Under the pieces are notes generated by a model. That model was given only the letters and a program-made list of their open reading frames with translations. It was not told where the DNA came from and ran no database searches. Position numbers and translations under genes: made by a program. Source: Lactobacillus sp. CBA3605 (GTDB taxonomy: Bacteria > Bacillota > Bacilli > Lactobacillales > Lactobacillaceae). From it: a stretch of DNA of 64,000 nt. Shown here in pieces: positions 49,425-59,481 of this stretch; within the stretch, counting starts at the first letter, position 1; every line of letters begins with the position of its first letter. The DNA is taken from assembly GCF_002970915.1 (NCBI RefSeq), contig NZ_CP027190.1, positions 1,674,001-1,738,000 on the forward strand, in the 5' to 3' direction.

Positions 49425-52196
49425 ATGTTTTATGATCAAACCAAAGAAAAGGTTCTAAAAGACTTACAAACGAGTCGTCATGCTGGGTTAGCCGAGGCTG
49501 ATGCGCAACAACGGCTCGTAAAATATGGGACTAATGAAATGAAAACTGACCCGCCAACCCCAATTTGGTTAGTCTTGTTGCGGAGTTTTAAAGAACCCTT
49601 AGTTATTATTTTATTGTTGGCAGCGTTGTTATCAGTTGTAAGTGGTAGTTATGATCTAATTCAGAATGGTAACGGTGAACATGCGCGGTCATCATTTTAT
49701 GAAGCAACCGCTATTATGATATTAATCTTGATTAATAGTGGCTTATCAGTCTGGCAGACAGTGAATGCACGGAAGTCATTAGCCGGACTGAAAGCAATGA
49801 ACAAGCACCAAGTGGCGGTGTTACGGGAGAATATGTGGGATAAAGTCGCGGCCAATCAACTGGTTCCGGGCGACATTATTAGTGTTAAAACAGGAGACTT
49901 TATTGAAGCGGATGTACGCTGGATTAAAGTTTCAGAACTGCAAGTACTTGAAGCGCATTTAACTGGCGAATCAGAACCAATTATGAAAGCGGTTGCCGAA
50001 CTGCCGGTTACCACGGATTTAGGCGACCGTAAAAATATGGGTTATTCAGGCTCAACAGTAACTAATGGGAACGGTTATGCGGTGGTTGTGGCGACCGGAA
50101 TGGCAACGGAACTTGGTAAAATTGCCGACTTGCTACAAGCGACACCGGATCAAAAGACGCCAATTGAAAAGACGATTAATGCGTTAACGCATAAGTTGAT
50201 GTTGGTTGCTGGCGGCATTGTTATTTTTACGTTGCTTGCTGGGAGTCTTAAAACGTGGTTAACCACGGGGAGTTTTTCATTTATGAGTTTCATCGCCTTA
50301 TTATCTACGGCGATTGCTTTAGCGGTTGCGGCTATTCCAGATGCGTTGCCAGCAGTATTATCAATCGTATTAACGATTGGTGCGACTGTGTTGGCTAAAA
50401 GTAATGGCCTGATTAAATCGCTTAAAAGTGTGGAAACCTTGGGGTCAACGACTTATATTGCTTCGGATAAAACAGGAACGTTAACTAAGAATGAAATGAC
50501 GGTCACGCGTTTTTTTGCGAACGGGATTGATTTTGAAGTTGAAGGGCGTGGCTATGCGCCATTAGGCGAGATTACGCCGAAAGAACAAGTGACGGCGGCG
50601 CAATCCTTTATTAGTGCCAGTATTTTAGATAATGAAGCCAATGTGTCAAAAAATGAGAATGGGGCTTTTGTGCCATTTGGTAATCCGACCGATGTGGCGT
50701 TAGTTGTCTTAGGGTTAAAAGCGGGATTAGATCGAGCCGAATTATTAAATCAAACGGCGACGGCCGATTTTGATATTCTGCGACTATTCCCATTCGATAG
50801 TACCCGTAAGTTGATGAGTGTGGTTATTAAAAGTGGTCAAACGTATAAGGTGATTACTAAAGGTGCGCCCGATGTGTTATTAAAACAAGCTGAAGCGATT
50901 GAATTGAATGGTAAACGAGTTCCGATTGCAACGGCACATACGTTGTTTACAGCTAAAATTGATGAATTTGCAGCGGCTGCTTTGCGTACCTTGGCAGTGG
51001 GTGAACGGGTGATTACCAAAGCTGAAGCGTTAGAATTATCAATGACTGAGTTGGAGCAACAGTTAACGTTATTGGGATTAGCGGGCATTATTGATCCACC
51101 GCGTGAGGAAGTTCGGCAATCCGTCGCCACGTTACACCAAGCAAAGATTAACGTCGTCATGATTACTGGGGACCATGCTAAAACAGCGCAAGCTATCGCT
51201 GAAAAATTAGGCATTGTTACCGCCGATGGTCCGGCTGCTATGGAAGGGCAACAGCTTGATCAATTAACGGATGATGAATTATATGAAAAGGTGCCGGCAA
51301 TTCGAGTGTATGCCCGCGTCTCACCAGAACACAAACAACGGATTATCCGGCAGTTACAGCGGCATGGTGAAGTGGTTGCCATGACTGGAGATGGCGTGAA
51401 TGATGCGCCCGCGTTACGAGCAGCTGATATTGGGATTGCGATGGGGATTAACGGTACGGATGTGACCAAGGATTCGGCTGATTTAATTTTATTAGATGAT
51501 AAATTCACGACCATCGAACATTCTGTCGCGGCTGGCCGAACCATTTTTACTAATATCAAGAATTTTATGCGCCACGAGTTAACCACCAATGTGGCCGAGG
51601 TCCTGTCCTTATTATTCGGACTATTGTTGATTACACACGATATTGGTCAGGTTGGCAGTAACGTGCCGACGCTAACTGCATTAATGGTTTTATGGGTGAA
51701 TATGGTTAGCGATGCTTTACCATCGTTTGCATTGGGCTATGATGTTGCCGAAGCAGATATCATGCAGGCGCCACCGCGAAATACACATCAGTCCATCTTA
51801 GCAAATGGCATGTTACCTCGGGTGTTGGTGCGGGGAACCGTGATGGGTCTTACCGTATTTATTGCGTTCATTTGGGCAGCAACTAGCGGAATGGCGGTAC
51901 AATCAGCTCAAACGGTCGCATTTTTAACTTTAGTTTTTGGGCAACTCTGGCATGTGTTTGATGCGCGGAGTGCTAAAACACTATTTCACCGTAATCCGTT
52001 CAGCAATCCAAAATTATTGCTAGCGGTAGCTTTTTCAGCGTTAAGTTCGCTGTTTGTGACGATGTCACCGTTCTTTAATGAAGTTATGGGAACGGCCCGG
52101 TTAAGCAAGCTGGTCTATCTGATGGTCATCTTCTTACCGGCAGTGCCCGTATTAGTTATTTCCGGGATTAAGGCGTTAGTTTTAAGTAAGCGATAA
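49425..52196 (+). CDS. P2-type cation-transporting ATPase
   Basis: A 923-residue P-type ATPase of the P2A (calcium pump-like) class. Phosphorylation Asp348 is in DKTGTLT; other motifs are LTGESEP, KGAPDVLL (nucleotide domain), MITGDHAKTA and MTGDGVNDAPAL. About ten membrane helices. In helix 4 the ion motif reads PDALP (305-309), where calcium pumps have PEGLP; helix 6 keeps NMVSDALP. The ion cannot be fixed: calcium, manganese or sodium/potassium types are possible. AAGGAGG precedes ATG 49425; the frame extends 34 codons further. Single gene. Confidence 0.93.
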   Translation: MFYDQTKEKVLKDLQTSRHAGLAEADAQQRLVKYGTNEMKTDPPTPIWLVLLRSFKEPLVIILLLAALLSVVSGSYDLIQNGNGEHARSSFYEATAIMILILINSGLSVWQTVNARKSLAGLKAMNKHQVAVLRENMWDKVAANQLVPGDIISVKTGDFIEADVRWIKVSELQVLEAHLTGESEPIMKAVAELPVTTDLGDRKNMGYSGSTVTNGNGYAVVVATGMATELGKIADLLQATPDQKTPIEKTINALTHKLMLVAGGIVIFTLLAGSLKTWLTTGSFSFMSFIALLSTAIALAVAAIPDALPAVLSIVLTIGATVLAKSNGLIKSLKSVETLGSTTYIASDKTGTLTKNEMTVTRFFANGIDFEVEGRGYAPLGEITPKEQVTAAQSFISASILDNEANVSKNENGAFVPFGNPTDVALVVLGLKAGLDRAELLNQTATADFDILRLFPFDSTRKLMSVVIKSGQTYKVITKGAPDVLLKQAEAIELNGKRVPIATAHTLFTAKIDEFAAAALRTLAVGERVITKAEALELSMTELEQQLTLLGLAGIIDPPREEVRQSVATLHQAKINVVMITGDHAKTAQAIAEKLGIVTADGPAAMEGQQLDQLTDDELYEKVPAIRVYARVSPEHKQRIIRQLQRHGEVVAMTGDGVNDAPALRAADIGIAMGINGTDVTKDSADLILLDDKFTTIEHSVAAGRTIFTNIKNFMRHELTTNVAEVLSLLFGLLLITHDIGQVGSNVPTLTALMVLWVNMVSDALPSFALGYDVAEADIMQAPPRNTHQSILANGMLPRVLVRGTVMGLTVFIAFIWAATSGMAVQSAQTVAFLTLVFGQLWHVFDARSAKTLFHRNPFSNPKLLLAVAFSALSSLFVTMSPFFNEVMGTARLSKLVYLMVIFLPAVPVLVISGIKALVLSKR

Positions 52197-52212
52197 ACTG
52201 GAATCTTATACC

Positions 52213-52255
52213 TAAAAAGACACCTTGGTCAGCACAAGCTGACCAAGGTGTCTTT
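52213..52255. terminator. Bidirectional terminator
   Basis: aaaagacaccttggtcagc-acaa-gctgaccaaggtgtctttа-type perfect hairpin between convergent genes. Confidence 0.9.
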
Positions 52256-52275
52256 ACTGTCACATTTAAACTGAT

Positions 52276-53187
52276 TTATCCAATTGCGGCAATTGTTTTC
52301 AAGAACCAAGCATTAAAAGCAGGGGCATCAATATCAACGCAGACGGTTGCATTGGTTTGACCCGCATGGTAAGCGCCACGGGTATCGCCAACGGTTTCGC
52401 CATTGGCGGGGCCTTCCGTCTGTACGTCAATCCACATCGCCTCAGTCGTAAAGGCTTCTGGATGTAGGAGATAAAATAATGTGTTTACGTCATGCATGGG
52501 TAAACCAGTCTGATCGCCGTCTTGATAATGGTTGAAGAGGGCATGTAGCATGGTGCCAGTCCGACCTAAGCTTGGTAATTGTTGCATGGTTGCCGGCGTT
52601 AGCAGTGCTTTCATCGTGACGTCGAGACCGACCATCGTAATTGGTACACCTGAGGCATACATAATTGCGGCCGCATGTGGATCGGTAAAGACATTGAATT
52701 CGGCTGCACTGGTCATATTGCCCTGACCTAAGGTACCCCCCATAGCAACGATTTCTTTAATGTGTGGCATAACTTCTGGATAAGTCTTAAAAAGGAGCGC
52801 AATATTAGTGTAAGCACCTGTGGGGACTAACGTGATGGGCTGTTCAGCTTGCATAATGTGATCACGTAAAGCTTCGACCGCTGTTTCGGCTAGCGGCTGG
52901 GCCAAATCAGTTGGAAAATCATAACCCGGCATGCCTGAAACGCCATGTACCCGGACTGCATCTTCAAACGGTTTGATTAACGGTTGGGCGGCGCCGGCCG
53001 CAACGGGAATGGCGCTATTGAAAAAGCGAGTTAATTTTAAAGCATTTAAAGTAGTCTTATCAACGGTCACATTGCCGGCAACGGTCGTGATGAGGTCCAA
53101 ATCAAACGCCGGATGGTTGATGGCGATGGTAATCGCAGCGGCATCATCGATGCCTGGGTCTGTATCCATAATAATTTTGGTTGACAT
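52276..53187 (-). CDS. Inosine-uridine type nucleoside hydrolase
   Basis: A 303-residue nucleoside N-ribohydrolase that frees bases from nucleosides for salvage. The calcium-binding signature DTDPGIDDAAAI is at about 7-18, with VAGNVTVDKTT, VPTGAYTNIALL and the late HDVNTLFYLL. GGAGGG precedes ATG 53187. It follows a Gfo/Idh/MocA oxidoreductase by 27 bases and is probably in one operon with it. Confidence 0.93.
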   Translation of the reverse strand: MSTKIIMDTDPGIDDAAAITIAINHPAFDLDLITTVAGNVTVDKTTLNALKLTRFFNSAIPVAAGAAQPLIKPFEDAVRVHGVSGMPGYDFPTDLAQPLAETAVEALRDHIMQAEQPITLVPTGAYTNIALLFKTYPEVMPHIKEIVAMGGTLGQGNMTSAAEFNVFTDPHAAAIMYASGVPITMVGLDVTMKALLTPATMQQLPSLGRTGTMLHALFNHYQDGDQTGLPMHDVNTLFYLLHPEAFTTEAMWIDVQTEGPANGETVGDTRGAYHAGQTNATVCVDIDAPAFNAWFLKTIAAIG

Positions 53188-53214
53188 AAGTATTCCCTCC
53201 AAATGGTGTTAAAT

Positions 53215-54174
53215 TTAGTGATACCACTGTGTATAGCAGTGTTCAATTAACTGAATCGTTTGTTTTGTGATGGCCGGTGTCATGATCGGACTAGTGAGCT
53301 GGTGGTGCCTTAGTAAGTCACAAAAATGATTGATTTCAAAAACAAATTCACTTTGCTGAGTGACTTTAAGTTGTTGCGGCAGTTGGTCGTTTAAAGCTAA
53401 GGTCGCATGATCAGTCTTCCAATAATTTGGAATGGTAATAGTCCCTAAGTCACCGTGAATCACCATTTGACTGGGCTGTGGTTGGGCGGCCGTAATTAAG
53501 AGATTAACCAAGCAGTCGTCAAGACTCAGGCTGAGTGCTGCTTGTGTATCGGTCAGGCCAATCGGAATCGTGGCGACCCCGGTGACCTTTACGGTGGTGG
53601 GCGCCAATAAGTATTGTAGATAATCTAAAGCATAGGCGCCACTACCATATAAAGCGCCCCCGCCAGCCGCTCGGTTAGTGAACCAACCTGTTGGGTTACC
53701 TCGCGGATGGTATTCTGTAATGTCAATTGTGCGCACGGTGCCAAGGGTCCCAGCTTGCAATAACTGTTTGATCTGTTGGGTGATAGGTAAGAAAACGGCT
53801 TTTTGCGCTTCCATTAACAACACCTGATTTCGCTGTGCAAGGTCAAACAAGTCATTAGCTTGGGCTACCGTCATGGTGAAGGGCTTTTCTAACAACACGG
53901 CTTGGTGATGTTCAAGGGCCAATTTAGCCAACGGAAAATGACCGGCATTATAGGTTGGAATATAGATGGCATCTAATTGTGGATTATCAACTAGCGCCGT
54001 ATAAGTTGGTGCCACAGTAGCAATGTGGCATTGAGCGGCTAGTTGTTGGGCTTTAACTTGTGAACGAGCTGCAATGGCCATCGGAGTAGCAACTGGTGAT
54101 TCGTGCATCCCGGCTACGACACGTGGCACAATAGAAGCAGCGCTTAAAATTCCAAATTTGACTGGCATAACCAA
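53215..54174 (-). CDS. Gfo/Idh/MocA family oxidoreductase
   Basis: A 319-residue NAD(P)-dependent oxidoreductase acting on sugars or polyols. FGILSAASIVPRVVAGM is the N-terminal nucleotide-binding fold (the usual G-x-G-x-x-x is relaxed to SAAS). The catalytic EKP motif is in VLLEKPFTM, and AAGGGALYGSGAYALDYL is the family's G-G-x-L-x-D/S-x-G-x-x-x-x-D region. Substrate unknown. Start taken as TTG 54174, seven bases behind GGGAAGG; the ATG two codons later is the alternative. Confidence 0.88.
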   Translation of the reverse strand: MVMPVKFGILSAASIVPRVVAGMHESPVATPMAIAARSQVKAQQLAAQCHIATVAPTYTALVDNPQLDAIYIPTYNAGHFPLAKLALEHHQAVLLEKPFTMTVAQANDLFDLAQRNQVLLMEAQKAVFLPITQQIKQLLQAGTLGTVRTIDITEYHPRGNPTGWFTNRAAGGGALYGSGAYALDYLQYLLAPTTVKVTGVATIPIGLTDTQAALSLSLDDCLVNLLITAAQPQPSQMVIHGDLGTITIPNYWKTDHATLALNDQLPQQLKVTQQSEFVFEINHFCDLLRHHQLTSPIMTPAITKQTIQLIEHCYTQWYH

Positions 54175-54296
54175 TCACGACCTTCCCAAATAACTTAGCT
54201 CTATTTTAGCATAACCGTGGCAGTGAATTCGATTGCATTTGCCGCGTAACTGCCGTAGCATGACAACAGAACATAGACTATTAGGAGGCAACTATC

Positions 54297-55190
54297 ATGG
54301 ATAAATCACGCGTGATTTTAATTACCGGGGCGTCATCAGGAATTGGGAAAGCCACGGCTCTGAAGCTACAGGCACAAGGTAATATTGTGTACGGGGCGGC
54401 CCGCCGAATTGAAAAAATGACGGATTTAGCAGCCAGTGGTGTGCATGTCTTAAAGCTCGATGTGACGGACGAGACCACGTTAGTCGCTGCTGTCAAAACG
54501 ATTAAAACTGAACAAGGTCGGTTAGATGTTTTAATTAACAATGCGGGTTACGGTTCTTACGGCGCCTTAGAAGATGTGAGCTTGGCAGAAGGCGAGTATC
54601 AATTTAAAGTCAATGTTTTTGGTGTGATGCGTTTGATTCAACTTGTCTTACCAATGATGCGGGCGCAACATGCCGGGCGAATTATTAATGTCTCGTCGAT
54701 TGGTGGCAAAATCTATCAACCATTAAGTGCCTGGTACATGGGGACCAAGCATGCGATTGAAGGCATGAGTGATGCGTTGCGAATGGAAGTGGCGCCCTTT
54801 GGTATTCAAGTTTCAATTATTGAACCTGGTGGGATTAAGACAGAATGGGCCGGAATTGCTGAAGAAAAGTTATTAGTCGTTTCAGGTGAGACTGCCTATG
54901 TCAAGCAAGCAGTCAAAGTCGGCGCCATGCTGTCGTTATTTGATGAATTTGCATCGAATCCAGGTGTCATTGCCAAGTTAATGACGCGAGCGGTTAATGA
55001 TGAACGGCCGAAAACACGCTATCATGCCGGGATGGGTGCCGGATTATCATTAACCGCTCGCCACTGGTTATCCGATCGCCAGTTCGACCGGATGATGGGT
55101 CAAGCGATTAACGGTGCAGCTAAGTTAGCCAAATTACAACATCGCGGCCAACGGGCTGGCAAAGCGCACTATCGCCGCACGATGAATTAA
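54297..55190 (+). CDS. Short-chain dehydrogenase/reductase
   Basis: A 297-residue classical SDR. TGASSGIG (about 10-17), NNAGYG, NVSSIGG and YMGTK (catalytic Tyr and Lys) are present. The C-terminal 50 residues are basic (HRGQRAGKAHYRRTMN) and extend beyond the usual 250-residue fold, as in the YdaD/oxidoreductase group using NADP. Substrate unknown. TAGGAGG precedes the ATG. Single gene with a hairpin behind it. Confidence 0.9.
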   Translation: MDKSRVILITGASSGIGKATALKLQAQGNIVYGAARRIEKMTDLAASGVHVLKLDVTDETTLVAAVKTIKTEQGRLDVLINNAGYGSYGALEDVSLAEGEYQFKVNVFGVMRLIQLVLPMMRAQHAGRIINVSSIGGKIYQPLSAWYMGTKHAIEGMSDALRMEVAPFGIQVSIIEPGGIKTEWAGIAEEKLLVVSGETAYVKQAVKVGAMLSLFDEFASNPGVIAKLMTRAVNDERPKTRYHAGMGAGLSLTARHWLSDRQFDRMMGQAINGAAKLAKLQHRGQRAGKAHYRRTMN

Positions 55191-55200
55191 AGTCTGTATG

Positions 55201-55238
55201 AACCTTGCAACGCTGCTAATCGCAGGGTTGTTTTTTTC
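55201..55238 (+). terminator. Terminator of the SDR gene
   Basis: Imperfect stem aaccttgc / cgcagggtt followed by seven T. Confidence 0.6.
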
Positions 55239-55413
55239 TGGCAACAGGTGAATAAAAAAACAATTAAATTAACATTTGAACATAAAAATGTTAATATAAT
55301 TAATGTAACTTTTGAAATCACAGCATTTAAAACGATGAAAGCATTTTAGTGCGGTTTTAAAGCAGGTTATGCTAGGATTAAAAATATTAAAGGGAAATTA
55401 CGGGAGGGTAATC

Positions 55414-56940
55414 ATGCAGACCTTGATTCAAACATTAGTTGAACGACGCGGTGATCTATTAACGGCGTTGTGGCAACATTTGGAAATTTCACTGGCGGCG
55501 TTAGTCTTAGCCATGGTCATTGCGATGCCATTAGCCGTTTGGGCGGTTCGGCGGCCGAAAATGGCGGAAGCATTACTGCAATTAACCAGTGTCTTACAAA
55601 CGATTCCATCACTAGCCTTGCTGGGACTATTGATTCCGCTAGTCGGGATTGGGACGGTACCAGCGGTGATTGCGTTGGTGATTTATGCGTTATTACCGAT
55701 TTTTCAAAATACATATTTGGGTATTTCAGAAATTGATGAGTCAATTGAAGAAGCCGCGGATGCTTTTGGCATGTCACGCATGCGGAAACTCTTTAAAGTT
55801 GAACTGCCAATTGCGATGCCGCAAATGATTTCAGGGATTCGGACGGCGCTGGTTTTAATTATTGGGACGGCTACGTTGGCGGCCTTAATCGGGGCTGGCG
55901 GTCTTGGGACCTTTATCATGCTGGGAATTGATCGTAACGATACGTCCTTACTATTAATTGGAGCTATTTCATCGGCTTTACTGGCAATTGTTTTAAGTGC
56001 AATTGTGCGTTGGTTCCAAACGGCCAAAGCAAAATCAGCTTTAATTGTTTTTGTGGGGATTTTAGCTTTACTTGGTGGCGGTGGCGCCTACAGTGCTTAC
56101 GCTAATCGGGTTGAAACGATTACAATTGCCGGTAAGCTAGGTTCTGAACCGGAAATCCTGATAAACATGTATAAGCAATTGATTGAAGCCAATGATGAAC
56201 ACGTTAAAGTGACCTTGAAACCTAATTTTGGGAAAACGACCTTCCTATTCAGTGCGTTGAAAAATAGTCAAATTGATATTTATCCAGAATTTACGGGTTC
56301 GGTGTTAGAAACCTTAGTTAGTGGGAGTCATCCGCAGAATCTGACGGCTAACCAGACTTACCAGTTAGCGAAAAAGCGCTTAGCTAGTCAGGATGAGTTA
56401 AGTTTGTTACAACCAATGAAGTACAACAATACGTACGCTTTGGCAGTCACGAAGCAATTTAAGAAGGCCCATCATTTAACGACCATTAGCGACTTAACCC
56501 AAGTAGAATCAATCTTAAAACCAGGGATGACGTTGGAATTTATTGATCGTGATGACGGATTAAAAGGGTTAAAGAAGGCTTATGGGTTAGATGTCACTGC
56601 GAAGTCGATGGAACCAGCGCTCCGGTATGAAGCGATTAGCAAGGGGCGGATTAACTTAGTCGATGCCTATTCCACTGATAGTGAACTGCGCCAGTATCAC
56701 TTAGCTATCTTAAAAGATGACCAGCATTTCTTCCCAACTTATCAGGGGGCACCACTGATGAAAGCCAGCTTTGCGAAGAAACATCCGCAAGTGGTGGCAG
56801 CTTTAAATAAATTAGCTGGCAAGATTTCGGAAACTGATATGCAAGAGATGAACTATGAAGTTAATGTTAAAAATGAATCGGCCGCCAGTGTTGCGAAACG
56901 GTATTTAGTACAACACGGTTTATTAAAGGAGGGCAACTAA
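55414..56940 (+). CDS. Osmolyte ABC transporter, fused permease and substrate-binding protein (OpuC-type)
   Basis: A 508-residue fusion. Residues about 1-215 are a permease with six segments and an EAA loop (IEEAADAFGMSRMRKLFKVELP); after a further helix (about 208-228) the rest is an OpuAC-type binding protein for quaternary ammonium compounds (LGSEPEILINMYKQLIE, IDIYPEFTGSVLETLV, FIDRDDGLKGL, YEAISKGRINLVDAYSTD). It imports glycine betaine, carnitine or choline as osmoprotectant. GGGAGGG precedes ATG 55414. The ATPase gene begins immediately after the stop. Confidence 0.92.
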   Translation: MQTLIQTLVERRGDLLTALWQHLEISLAALVLAMVIAMPLAVWAVRRPKMAEALLQLTSVLQTIPSLALLGLLIPLVGIGTVPAVIALVIYALLPIFQNTYLGISEIDESIEEAADAFGMSRMRKLFKVELPIAMPQMISGIRTALVLIIGTATLAALIGAGGLGTFIMLGIDRNDTSLLLIGAISSALLAIVLSAIVRWFQTAKAKSALIVFVGILALLGGGGAYSAYANRVETITIAGKLGSEPEILINMYKQLIEANDEHVKVTLKPNFGKTTFLFSALKNSQIDIYPEFTGSVLETLVSGSHPQNLTANQTYQLAKKRLASQDELSLLQPMKYNNTYALAVTKQFKKAHHLTTISDLTQVESILKPGMTLEFIDRDDGLKGLKKAYGLDVTAKSMEPALRYEAISKGRINLVDAYSTDSELRQYHLAILKDDQHFFPTYQGAPLMKASFAKKHPQVVAALNKLAGKISETDMQEMNYEVNVKNESAASVAKRYLVQHGLLKEGN

Positions 56941-57909
56941 ATGACTGCAGCAATTGAATTTCAACATGTACAAAAAAATTTCAATGATAACGTGGTTATT
57001 CCAGACCTGAATTTAACGGTGGCACAGGGTGAATTGTTCGTGTTAGTCGGCACTTCCGGCAGTGGGAAAACAACGTCGCTTAAGATGATTAACCGCTTAG
57101 AATCCACTACGGCTGGCAAAATTTTGGTCAACGGCCAAGCAACAACCACCGTGCCCCTCCGAGAATTGCGGTGGCAAATGGGCTACGTGTTACAACAGAT
57201 TGCCCTATTCCCAACGATGACGGTGGCACAAAATATCGCGGTCATTCCGGAAATGAAAGGGACGCCGAAAAAAGAAATCAACCAAACGATTGATGACTTA
57301 TTAAAAGAAGTTGGCTTGGATCCCACTGTTTATCGTGATCGAATGCCGGACGAACTATCGGGTGGCGAGCAACAGCGGATTGGTATCTTACGGGCGATTG
57401 CCTCGCACCCTTCAATTGTCTTAATGGACGAGCCTTTTAGTGCGCTAGACCCGTTGTCACGGCAGCAGTTGCAAGATTTGGTTCTGTCATTACATCAACG
57501 CTATAATAATACGATTGTTTTTGTTACCCATGACATGAGTGAAGCTTTAAAATTAGGTGATCGGATTGGTATTATGCGGCAGGGGCAACTGTTACAAGTT
57601 GATACGCCAACAGCCATTGCCCGCCATCCGGTGAATGATTTTGTGCGTGATTTCTTCCATGCCAGTCGGGCCAAAAAAGTGTATGACATTTATGTTGGTC
57701 GAGTTGGTTTAGTCCAAGGCTATTTGGCTAAAAAGCCAACCGTGGCCGCGGGGAAGATTGAAACGGTCGATGGTCAAACAACTTTACGGACGGCGTTTGA
57801 AGCGTTAGCGACGCACGATTATTTAGCCGTGACTGAAGACGGTCAGATTAAAGGGTATTTAGATCGGCAGTTAGTAATGCGTTATTTGAGTCAACATGAA
57901 CCAGATTAG
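56941..57909 (+). CDS. Osmolyte ABC transporter ATPase (OpuC-type)
   Basis: A 322-residue ATPase: Walker A VGTSGSGKTTSLKMINRL, signature LSGGEQQRIGILRAI, Walker B LMDEPFSALDP, switch VTHDMSEAL. The last 80 residues resemble one CBS-type module (ALATHDYLAVTEDGQIKGYLDRQ), which in OpuA senses ionic strength; here it looks like a reduced version. The ATG directly follows the TAA of the fused permease gene. Confidence 0.94.
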   Translation: MTAAIEFQHVQKNFNDNVVIPDLNLTVAQGELFVLVGTSGSGKTTSLKMINRLESTTAGKILVNGQATTTVPLRELRWQMGYVLQQIALFPTMTVAQNIAVIPEMKGTPKKEINQTIDDLLKEVGLDPTVYRDRMPDELSGGEQQRIGILRAIASHPSIVLMDEPFSALDPLSRQQLQDLVLSLHQRYNNTIVFVTHDMSEALKLGDRIGIMRQGQLLQVDTPTAIARHPVNDFVRDFFHASRAKKVYDIYVGRVGLVQGYLAKKPTVAAGKIETVDGQTTLRTAFEALATHDYLAVTEDGQIKGYLDRQLVMRYLSQHEPD

Positions 57910-57946
57910 GTGTTAACGATGTGGGCAAACCTTAGGGGGTAAACTA

Positions 57947-59280
57947 ATGACGAAACAATACGATGTAATTGTAATCGGTGGCGGTCCAGCTGGGGGTGCC
58001 GTGGCAAGTGGTTTAAAGGCACAAGGCAAGTCGGTTTTAATTATTGAAGCCGATTTATGGGGGGCACTTGTCCCAATCGGGGCTGTGATCCCAAAAAGAT
58101 TCTGTTGAGTGCGGTTGAAGCAAAGCGCCGCGCACAAGATTTACAAGGCCACGGCCTGAGTGGTGTTCCCCAAGTGGACTGGACAGCTTTGATGACCACG
58201 AAACGTGGGTATACCGATGGCATTAATGACGGCACTTTACAAGGTTTAAAAGCCAGTGATATTGATACGTTACACAGGCAAGCATACTTTCAAGCTGATG
58301 GTCAGCTCACGGTTGATGGGACCGTGGTTAACGGCACTGATTATGTGATTGCCACTGGTCAACAACCGACGATTTTACCGATTGAAGGGCACGACTACTT
58401 TCAGACGAGTACGGATTTCTTAGACCTTGAGACTATGCCGAAGCGGGTGACCTTCGTGGGTGGCGGCTATGTTGGCTTTGAATTAGCTGGCATTGCACAA
58501 GCAGCGGGCGCCGACGTTCATTTGATTCACCATAACGAGCGGCCGTTGAAGGCTTTTGATCAGGATTTAGTGACGGCATTAATGGCGAATATGACGACCA
58601 TGGGTGTCACGTTTGATTTGAATATCGGCATCAAACGCCTAACTAAACAAGCAGATGGCATTCATTTAACCGACGATCACGGCTTTGAATTGACAACTGA
58701 TTTAGTGATTTGTTCAGCTGGACGCCAACCTAATATTGCCCATCTTGGGTTAGAAAATATTGGAGTGGCAACGAATCGCCGTGGCGTGCAAGTTAATGAT
58801 CATTTGCAAACGACGAATACCCATGTTTATGCGATTGGAGATGTTAGCGATACGCCAGCACCGAAGTTAACGCCCGTCGCAGGCTATGAAGCACGTTACT
58901 TAGTCGGTGAATTAACCGCGCCTGGTATGGCTATTAGTTATCCGGTTATTCCGACGCAAGTCTTTTCAGAATTGAAATTGGCACAAGTTGGGGTCACGCC
59001 AACGCAGGCGGCGCAACAACCGGCACAATATACGGTTAACACGTTAGATATGACAAAATGGTTCACCTATTATCGGTTACAGACGCCCCAAGCGTTAGCT
59101 AAGGTCGTGATTGACCAGTCGACTGGCTTACTAGTGGGCGCCACTTGCCTAAGTGAGATTGCGGATGAAGTCGTCAATTACTTGATGATTTTGATTCAGA
59201 AGCAAATGACGTTACCAGAGTTACAACAATTGATTTGGGCGTATCCAACACCAGCTAGTGATTTACAATATTTATATTAA
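57947..59280 (+). pseudogene. Glutathione reductase-like disulfide oxidoreductase, frameshifted at a poly-G tract
   Basis: The frame opens at ATG 57947 behind AGGGGG with the FAD motif VIVIGGGPAGGAVASGL. At a run of six G (58059-58064) it loses the frame and stops at 58106. The other frame, from 58057, continues with the redox-active pair GGTCPNRGCDPKK and runs to 59280 (VTFVGGGYVGFELAGIAQ, AIGDVSDTPAPKL, EIADEVVNYL). Seven G would restore a continuous protein of about 444 residues. As given, no full enzyme is made; the downstream frame alone lacks the FAD-binding start. A real mutation, phase variation or a sequence error are all possible. Confidence 0.85.
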
Positions 59281-59289
59281 GGTGTTATC

Positions 59290-59325
59290 AAAAGCAGACT
59301 GCTAATTTTAGCGGTCTGCTTTTGT
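59290..59325 (+). terminator. Terminator after the oxidoreductase pseudogene
   Basis: aaaagcagac-tgct / agcggtctgctttt hairpin with T-run. Confidence 0.8.
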
Positions 59326-59481
59326 GCGTCAGGGATTAAATAAACGGAAAATGGCCCTAGCGAGTTTCAAAAATCGGCCCCGTTAGGTGCTGGATTATGC
59401 TATATTTAGACTAAACTCAAGTCACGACGACGGTTGCAACAGCGATGATGTAACCGAATTCGTGAATGAAAGGAATTTATT

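Noticed and set aside
58057-59280. Independent gene starting at ATG 58057 (GGTCPNRGC...)
   Set aside because: The ATG lies inside the poly-G break point, lacks a ribosome site, and the missing FAD motif is found directly upstream in the other frame.
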